Below, piece after piece: positions 38,601 to 47,600 of a stretch of 64,000 bases of DNA. The stretch's first letter is position 1, and the number at the start of each line of letters is the position of its first letter. The stretch comes from Phylloscopus collybita (Eukaryota; Chordata; Aves; Passeriformes; Phylloscopidae). The DNA is taken from the NCBI GenBank assembly GCA_027886175.1, contig JAJNNQ010000092.1, positions 1,109,001 to 1,173,000 of the forward strand. The letters run 5' to 3'. Both the position numbers and the translations under genes were made by a program. The notes under the pieces are model-generated. The model ran no database searches. It was given only the letters and a program-made list of their open reading frames with translations, and had not been told where the DNA came from.

Positions 38601-41600
38601 GCTTCCATGGCTTGGCTTTTCCCTTGCTGGGGATTATTCAAATACTCTGCCTCATCCCTGCAGTTCATGTGCACATTTTTGAAATGCAGAGCTCGCCTGT
38701 TGTTTGAGGAAGGGATTCTCCAGGGTATCCTTGCTGACTCAGGGACTGGCAAAAGTAGCTGTGTGCCCAAATCTCTCACAAACCTTGTGTGGTTTAAACA
38801 GCCCATTTCTCTTTTGGCTCCAGCCTTGAACTTGTGTGTTTAAAACCCTGACAGCCCAGAGTGCTGCTTTCCCTGCATTTCTGTGCACACTGCCTGCCCT
38901 CAGCCCTGTCCCTCCCCGGTGCCCACCAGCTGTGCTTGGTGCCCGCAGTGTGCCGGCGCTGCCGCCGCGCCCGCCGCCTGCGTGTCCGGCGTGGAGCTGG
39001 ACTCCCTCATCTCCCAAGTGAAGGATCTGCTGCCAGACCTTGGGGAGGGATTCATCCTGGCCTGCCTGAAGGAGTATGGCTACGACACGGAGCAGGTGAT
39101 CAACAACATCCTGGAAGATAAGCTGGTGCCATACCTGGATAAGCTGGACCGAAGGATGCAAAGGTGTGGGACAACCTCTGGTTGTTTCTGTCTCACTTAA
39201 TTGTTCTCATTGAAGGCTCAAGCTCTAAGAATTTGGGGTAGAGAACTGCACTGAGAGCTTCTCATTGTCACCTGTCACCAGTTTTCTGCCCTCCTCATGT
39301 CCCTGCAGAGGAGTGGGACCTTGGCTGCTCAGTGTTGGAGTAGAGCAGGTGCTGGGTTGTGTTTTGTGACAGGGGACAGAACCACTTGTACATGAAATGC
39401 TAGAAGAAGATAGAAATAAGATAGAAATAAGATAGAAATAAGATAGAAATAAGATAGAAATAAGATAGAAATAAGATAGAAATAAGATAGAAATAAGATA
39501 GAAATAAGATAGAAATAAGATAGAAATAAGATAGAAATAAGATGGAATAGGAGTGGAATAGGAATAGAATGGAATAGAATGGAATGCTGGGCAGTAGAAT
39601 ACGTTGCCTTCCACGTTTGTTGTTTGTTGCTGCAACGTTTGTTGTCACAGGTGTGGAAATCCCAGCTGTCCTGCAGGAAAGGGCATCTTCAGAGGAGCCA
39701 GTTCAGCTGGAACCCAACCCACAGGGTCAAATATGGTTATTTAACAGGCTGCTGTTTTCTCTGATCTGACAATTCAGATCCATTTTTATGTCCCCTCTGA
39801 CAAACTTGCCTGGCTTGTCCTGCTCTCCTGGATTGGAGAAGGGATGGAGGCTTTATAGCTGGTGGCAGGATTGAGATGTTGGAATTTGTCTGCAGCTGTG
39901 AGTGTGTGTTTGTGCTGCACCAGCAGTTCCTGACAGAGCATCAGGAAGTGAATGTGCTGTTTGTTCACATTTCATGGAGTTATGGGCAGACTGTCTCACT
40001 GTTGCATTAAAGGAAAGCATCTTTATCGGAAAAATGATGTAAAAAAAAAAATCTTAGTTTTGCAACAATCTTTGTGTTCCTGCAGTCAGATCTGCTGACT
40101 TTGGCACAACTGGTGCAGGACAGGCTTTAGGAAGGATTGTTTTTTCTGCAAAGCCAGCAGTTCCACAAGATAGAGCTGGGTTTTTTTTTTTCTTCCTGCC
40201 TTTTGCATCTTGAAACAAAGCTGCTGGTTCGATGGGAAATGTCGAATTCTGACCCCTGCTGATTTATAGGGCAGCACAGCAGCATTTGCAGCTGCCCAGC
40301 TGAGCTGTCTGCACCACCAAAATGAATGTCAAAAGTACAGTCTTTCGACTTACAAGTTGAACAAACATAAACCTGGAACCCTGAGAAAGACTTAACTGGG
40401 GAGATAAATATCTTGAAATCAGCAGCAACAAATAATTGGAATTTTTTCCAGCCTGTAATTCATCACACTTAGTGTTTGTCTTCACTGAGTCATTGTGCTG
40501 AGACCAGGCAGTCTGTTGAATATTCTGTTGTCCTGCATGGTTTGATAGACTCTGAAATGAACAGAAGAATTTTCTCTTGGCTTTCTGTGGGTTACTTTAG
40601 CTTCCCCTCAAATCCAAGCTTTGGGAAGTGCTTGTGGCAGAACCTGGCTGGGAAGGGAAGGGGCTGTGCCCTGTGACTCAGCCAGCACCTCTGGGTGTGC
40701 TCAGGATCGTTTTGGGACTGACAAAAGATAAACCAAGGGCTTAGGGAAGGGAGAGGATTCCTCTTCCTCACATCACTTTTGTTTTTATTCTCTCTCCTTG
40801 TTTTTTAACAGGCAGCTGAAGCCAGACCCTACCCCTCTGGTCAGCTCTCGCTATAACGTTTTCCAGAATGATGAGTTTGATGTTTTCAGTAGGGATGCAG
40901 TGGATGTGTCTCGGATCCAGAAAGGCAAGAGGTGAGTGTTGGCACCCAGTCATTAACTCTGCCTGTCAGGAGGAACAAACACCTTGGAACCTGCTCATTT
41001 ATCTCTCCTAAAAACCTCCTGCAGGAATGTTTTGGCAGGGGGAAAGGCTTATCAAAAATGTTTCCCACCTGTTTGTCTGGGAAAGTAAAATGAAATATTA
41101 TGAGGGGGTTGGTTTCACTTAGTGTTTTTCCTGATTGGCTTTTCCTGTGTCTGCTGCTGGAGATTGCTCTGCCAAGCTCATTTGTAATGTCAGGCTCTTG
41201 TTCCTTGGGCTTAATGTTAAACTTGCACTGAACAACAAACCTTGAAAAGCACCATCCCTGAGCCTGGGATTGTGACTCAGAGCTGAGAATAACTAATGAT
41301 TTGATTTAGAGCCAAGGGAAGATTCAATATCCATCTACTTCAACATCTGGTAACATTCAGTGCCTTAGACTACTTCTGTTGTTCCCAGTGCTGTAAAGCC
41401 TTCTGCAGAAGGGCACTTGGACTTGTGGAGTGGTTCAGGTTGGGAGGGACCTTTAAAGGTCATTTATCAATCTGCCTGCAATGAGCAGGGATCCCCTTGC
41501 CATGGGCAGAGATTTCTACAAAACCCCACCAGTTTTCACTTTGCTTTCTGCCTAGCTGGGTGTGTGGTGCTGGCTCCCACTGATGTCAGCTCTATCCTGT

Positions 41601-44600
41601 GGCTCCCTTGTTCCAGATTCTTTTAAAACATATCACAGAGTCATGGAATGGTTTGGGTTGGAAGGAGCTTCAGAGCTGTCATCTCGTTCCACTCCATGCC
41701 ATGGGCAGGGACACCTTCCACTAGACTTTAAATACTCCTCTAACCAGCCCTCCTCTAACCAGCCAAGTGTGATCTTGATTTTGGGATGTCTTTACACAGC
41801 AGATAGCTCAAAGTCTGGCTGGAGTTGGAGCCACATGACCTGAGAGCTCCCAGTTAAGGTTTTGGTTGCAAAGTTGCATCAAACTCTAGGAGAAAACCAC
41901 TTTTGTAGCCAAGTCCAGTGGCCCAGCTCCTCAGAGCAGTGTCACAGTGCTGGATCCTGTCTTGGCTGAACAAGAAAGGAATTTCTTCTCTCTCTGGCCA
42001 AGACCATGGCTTTTCTTGTGTCCATGGCTGAGAATTCACAGACAGAACCTTTCTCCTCATGGTGGTGCCTTGCTCTGTGAGACAGGTGCATTGTACAGGT
42101 GTGCTGGGTTATCCCTGATGCCCAGAGCCTTGCTGGTTATCCCTGATTCCCAAAGCCTTGCACAGCTGTGCTGGGTTATCCCTGTTTCCCAAAGCCCTGC
42201 TGCAGCAGCTGGTCAAGGCCAGAGAGCACCGAGTTCAGCACAGAGCATCCAGTGGCTGGAATATCCTGCTCGGAGCTCCCTCTGCAGCTCACTTGGGGAG
42301 CTTTGGAAGCTGTAAATCATCCCTGAGCTGGACTCTGGGATCTGCTGCCATGGCACTGCCCTCCAGGGCTGCCTTCTCTCCAGGGGTGCCATCACTCCTG
42401 GAAAAGTTCTCCTCTCTCCTGCTGTAGTTATGTGACCTCTTGGGATTATCCTCTTGCTGCTGCTGCTTTTCCTGGTGTCGTTTGCCTCTCTTCATTTCAG
42501 AACATTTGGGAAAACTCTGCAGGACTCCAGACATATTAGTTATGGTTTGAGTAGTTTAAAACCTGGAGATCAGCAGTGCTCAAAGATGACTGTATCCAAC
42601 TGAATCCAAGGAAAAGCTGCAGTACCTTGTCTCCAGGATTTAATATTCAGCACTGATGGTTCACACCAGTGCTGGGGTAGCAGGGCTCTCCAAGCTTAGT
42701 CTGAGATCTGACTTGGATTTGAATTGTATCAATTTTTTTTTTCTCCTTCTAAATACCTTTTGCTCACCAAATTCTCTTGTGTTCAGGGTGCTGTTCCTAA
42801 GCCTGGTATCACCATAGTGCCTGAAGAGCCAGAGCAGGTTGTTCTGGCCACTCTCAGCATCAGCAGTTTAGGGCAAGGATTGTCCTTGAGAAAGAGAGAT
42901 CCAGCCAGGATGAGGAGGGAATCAAACACAAGGAAATTAATGTGCCAACACAGACTCTGCTGATCCTCAAAAGTGATGGCACTTGTCTGTGCCTGTCCAG
43001 CCCTAGTTGTCAGCTGAATCTGTCTCCTGAAGCCAGAGCATGTCCTGAGCTCCATGGGACTAGAGGAGCTATCCCACTGTTTTTCCTGGGATTGGTGCCC
43101 AGACCATTTCATGCAGCTCCTCTGCAGTCATCAGACCAGCTCGACAGGAAGCAATTAGCAGGAGCTGGGTTCAGCCTCAGCTGAATTCCCACAGGAGGTG
43201 TTATCCCAGATCCCGGGGTGGGTGAACTCACCCCGTGCTTGGGAAGGCATTGTGCAGCCAATGCAGGCAGTGAGTCATGGCAGAGAGGGAACCACCTCCA
43301 GCTGTAAACTTCCTTTGTTTTGAGATTCCCAATGAAAATCGGGGCTGCTGGATCACATCCCCTCAGTCTGTCCCTTCCTGAGTCACTGTCACTGCCTTGG
43401 ACAGGTCCTTTCTCTGATAAAATCCACTGATGCTGGGTCCTCCTGGACTCAGGGGCTGCAAGTTGTCCTGGGAATGCTGGACAGCAGAATCCCCCGTTGC
43501 TTTGCTGTAAATATGTACCTGGCTGCTCTGGAAAATGGGACTTCAGAGCTTATGCTTGTGCAGCTTGAGACACTCAGCAGCTGCTTTTTAATCACTCTGC
43601 TTCTTGGTCTTCCTTTCTTTAAAATGACTATAATTCACTTGCCTTCTAAATATAAAAAGCAAGCCCTTGCAGTGCTCCGAGAGGTTGAATCACAGTCAGT
43701 CTCTCCTGTTTTGTTCTTTGCCTTGGGAGTTGTGTTTATTCTCATCCTCACCTGCACTGGTTAGTTTTTGGATCTCCCCATCTACATTTGTCTTTTTCCC
43801 CTCACATTTGTCTTCCATGCACCTTGGCCAAGTTTCATCTGGAATAGAATTGATTTGGCCTCCTGTAAAAGCCTCTTCTCTGTCTGAAGTGATAGTGGGG
43901 GGGGGTCTCTCCAATTCCTGCTCTTTTTTAGTGGCCAAACAGCCCTGGCAGAAATTACCCACCCTGGATCACTCCATCCAGCCCTGGGGCCCAGCACAGG
44001 AAGGACCTGGAGCTGCTGGAGTGGGACCAGAGGAGGCACCAGGATGAGCAGAGGGATGGAGCAGCTCTGCTGTGTGGAAAGGCTGGGAGAATTAGGATTA
44101 TGCAGCCTGAAGAGAAAGCTTTGAAATGACCTAATTGTGGCCTTCCAGGACCTGAAGGGCCTGACAAGGAAAATGGAACAGAGACTGTTTACAAGGGCTT
44201 GGAATGACAGGACACAGGGAATGGCTTCCCAGTGCCAGAGGGCAGGGTTGGATGGGATATTGGAAAGGAATATCCACAGGGAGGGTGGGCAGGCCCTGGC
44301 ACAGGGTGCCCAGAGCAGCTGTGGCTGCCCCTGGAGCCCTGGCAGTGCCCAAGGCCAGGCTGGATGGAGTTTGAAGCCACTTGGGACAGTGTGGGAGGTG
44401 TGAGGGTGGAGTAAGATGAACTTTAAGATCCCTTCCTGCCCAAACCATTCCATGACTCTATAAACCAGCAGGCCAATAGGTGAGGTAAGGAGGGCCTGTA
44501 GCATCGGGGATGAATGACTTGCATTGCTTCACACTCGGGGACAAAGCAGCTTCAAGGGCAGGGTTTAACCCCTAACCCCTGCCCTTTCCTCCCCCCGCTG

Positions 44601-47600
44601 TTCCCGGGCAGGAGGGAGAAGGACACGACGCGGAGCCTGGTGAATGACAAGCGGCTGGTGACGGAGCAGAGGCAGCGCTACAGCCAGTACAGCGTGGTGC
44701 TGGAGGAGCTGCCCCTGGAGCCCGGAGCTGCACAGCCCTACCAGGACTACGAGGACGAGTACGACGACACCTACGACGGGAACCAAGTGGGCGCTAACGA
44801 CGCTGACTCGGATGACGAGCTCATCTCCAGGAGGTGAGAGCTGAGGGGATGGGGGAGAGAGGGAACCACCACGGAATCCTCTGGCTCCCACAAACCCGGT
44901 GCTTTGGGCTCTGTTCCTTCCTTCAAACATTCTCTCTCTGCAAACAAAGACGTTTGCAGAGAGAGAATGCAAACGTCTTGTTCACTTTGCTGAGTTTTGG
45001 TATTGTTTCCTCTTGCTCAGTTTTCCGTTCTGTGCTGTGTTCTTTTTATTTGATTTACAGTAAAATGTTCCTAAACTATCCTGCATACTGACACAGAGGG
45101 TAACTGCTCTCATCTCTCCCCTTCGTTTTCTAAGCCAACCCCTTTCTCTGTTTTCACTGTGATGTGCAAGGAGGAAGGTTTGGGTCTCCCTTCTCCTGTG
45201 GATAGAGAGTGTTCCCGTGGCAGAGTATTCCTTGAACACAAAGTGATTGCACCCTTGAGGCAAAGAACCTCAATGAAAAGTGGCTGTACATAAATACAAA
45301 CTGAGTTCCTAGCCAAACAATTCCTACACTTCAAGAATGTGTTGCAAAGGAAAACAGAGTGTGCCCAGGAACTTCTCCAGCTTCCACTTTGTCATTGCCT
45401 CAATTAATCAACAAATCCAGAAGGGGAATTTGCCATGTGTGGAAACTTGTACTCAGCAGTGCTTCTCCTTAGAGAAACTACCCTGCAGCAGGGAAAAACA
45501 GCTTGGAAAATCAGTGGAGCTGGGCAACCTCAAATGGCTGGTTAGCAAAGGAAAACTTCAAAATTTGGGAAATTTTTCAACCAGACTTTTCCCTGCCAAC
45601 CCCCTCGGGGTGCTGAGAGCAGGAATTGAGTCCCTGATGGGCTGCACAGCACTCTGCACCATGACTGACAGCTGCACACAGTTAGCTTTTGGGAAGCAAA
45701 GGGTTAGTGGGGATGGAGGCTGGAGAATATTTATTTTAGAAAACACGTGGTTTAAAAGCTGCTCTAACATTTCTGAAAGTGGCCTTTTAATTCTGATGTA
45801 TTATGAAGATGTCATCATTCCTAACCTCAAACCAAATAGAAGCTTTGGGACTCTTTTGTCTCTTTTTTTTTTTTTCCCCCCTAAAGTGTCGAGAAGCTTC
45901 AATTTAAATCCTTTTTGTGTTTTTCCTATAAGGATGTGGCACCCAGGTGTTTTCCCCTCTTTCAGGTCTCACTGCCCTTAGAAACAATTAGTGTATGTCA
46001 CTGCTGAAAACTGGATCTGTTGGTTTGACATGACAAAGGCTTTTCTGGTTTTACATTTATTTCTTTGGCAGTGGAATGGTGGGTCTGAATTCCAATGGAA
46101 TTTAAACACAGACACATATTTATGTTAAAGAAGAGTTACAGGCATGTGGTAAATTCTTCCTCCACCCCCAGGCCCTTTGCTGTGCATCTCCAGAGTGATT
46201 CATAAAAGCCTGATGAATTTCTCCAGGGGTTTCCCCCTGCAGGAAGCTGGGGCACAGGAGTGGAACTGGGGCTCCCTGGGTAGCCCTGACCAGTCAGAGG
46301 GTTTGGAGCCCAGCACTGGCTCAGCATTAATGGTTCTGTCCAAGTTTTGTTTTGTACAACAGACTCTCCCTGTCTGCTGAGCTAAAGCCTGGCAGGGGAT
46401 CCTCTTTAACATTGCCTTGTGGCTGTGTCTGGATGCCCATTTCCCAAAGGAAGCAGTTTCTGTGGAGAAATTCCTTGTGGGGTTTTAGAGTTGTTTTTTT
46501 TTTTTTAACTATTATTGTTGTTGTTGTTGTTGTTGTTATTTTCAGTGACAATTTCATAGTGAACATTCCCCAGTGGAGAGTGTGTGTTTGCTAATTGCCC
46601 ATAGGAATGTGGCATTAACTCCTGGGTCTCCTGGTTTGGTTTTGTTTTGTTTTATTTTTTTTTTTTTTTTTTTTTTTTTTTTGTTCAGGAAAATGAAATC
46701 TGTAGAGTCTCATCTTTTTAAGGACATAATGGAAACCAAAAATGTGCTGTTCATGTGCTGTTGAGAATAATGTTTGTGGCTGTGATGTTTTCTAACTATT
46801 TGTGTCTTAATTCCCAGGCCATTCACAATTCCTCAGGTCTTGAGACCTAAAGGACAGGAGGAAGGACAGGAGACAGAGGAAGAGGATGAAGAGGAGGAGG
46901 AGGAAGCTGAAAAGGAAAGAACAAAGGTGACATTTAGCTGGAGTTGCATTAAGATTTACCACATTTCTTCCCTGCTTCACCTGCAGGTGATGTGGAGCAG
47001 ATTCCCTATTTCAGAGAGGGAATCTTTGAGCAGCAGCAGGGGCTGAGCTGGGCTGTGATGTGTCCCCAAGGACAGCTCTCCACTGCTTCCTGGGCCCAAC
47101 TGCTGGAGCAGTGACACTTCCTCTGTGTGGGGAGCTTTAATCTGCTCTGTCCCAGAGGCAGACAGTGCCAGCAGAGCACTCTGAGGCTCCCTGACACTCC
47201 GTTTCCATGGATGTGCTGGGAGTAGCCGTGGTGTAGGAAGGTTTTCAGGCAGGTTTTGTGCCAAGTGTCGTGTTTAGAGTCCCTGACTCTGAACAGAGGT
47301 AATGAACCAGGAACTGACTCTGTTCCCAACAGAATCCTCTCCTCTCCAGGCTGGTGCATGGTGCTGATGAGTTTCCTGACCTGTTCCCTTGCCTCCTTGT
47401 AGGATCACTTTGTGCAGGACCCAGCAGTCCTGCGGGAGAGGGCTGAAGCCAGGCGCCAGGCATTCCTTGCCAGGAAGGGGTAAGCAAGGATCTCCCAATG
47501 GCTCTGATTGGAATTGTTGAGGGTGTTCCTGCTCCTTGACATTCCTGTGTGTCAGGGTCCTACCACAGTGGGGTGAACTCCCTCACCCATCCTTTACTGA

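Noticed and set aside
39225..39648. Minus-strand frames with repeated SYFYLISILFL peptide
   Set aside because: A translation of the 11-bp tandem array; three units restore the frame, so repeats of 11 residues arise automatically.
45337..45981. 214-codon plus-strand open frame in an ASCC2 intron
   Set aside because: It is the longest frame outside repeats and islands, but the composition is intron-like, with a T-tract-derived Phe run. It shows no known domain, no Kozak context and no splice logic.
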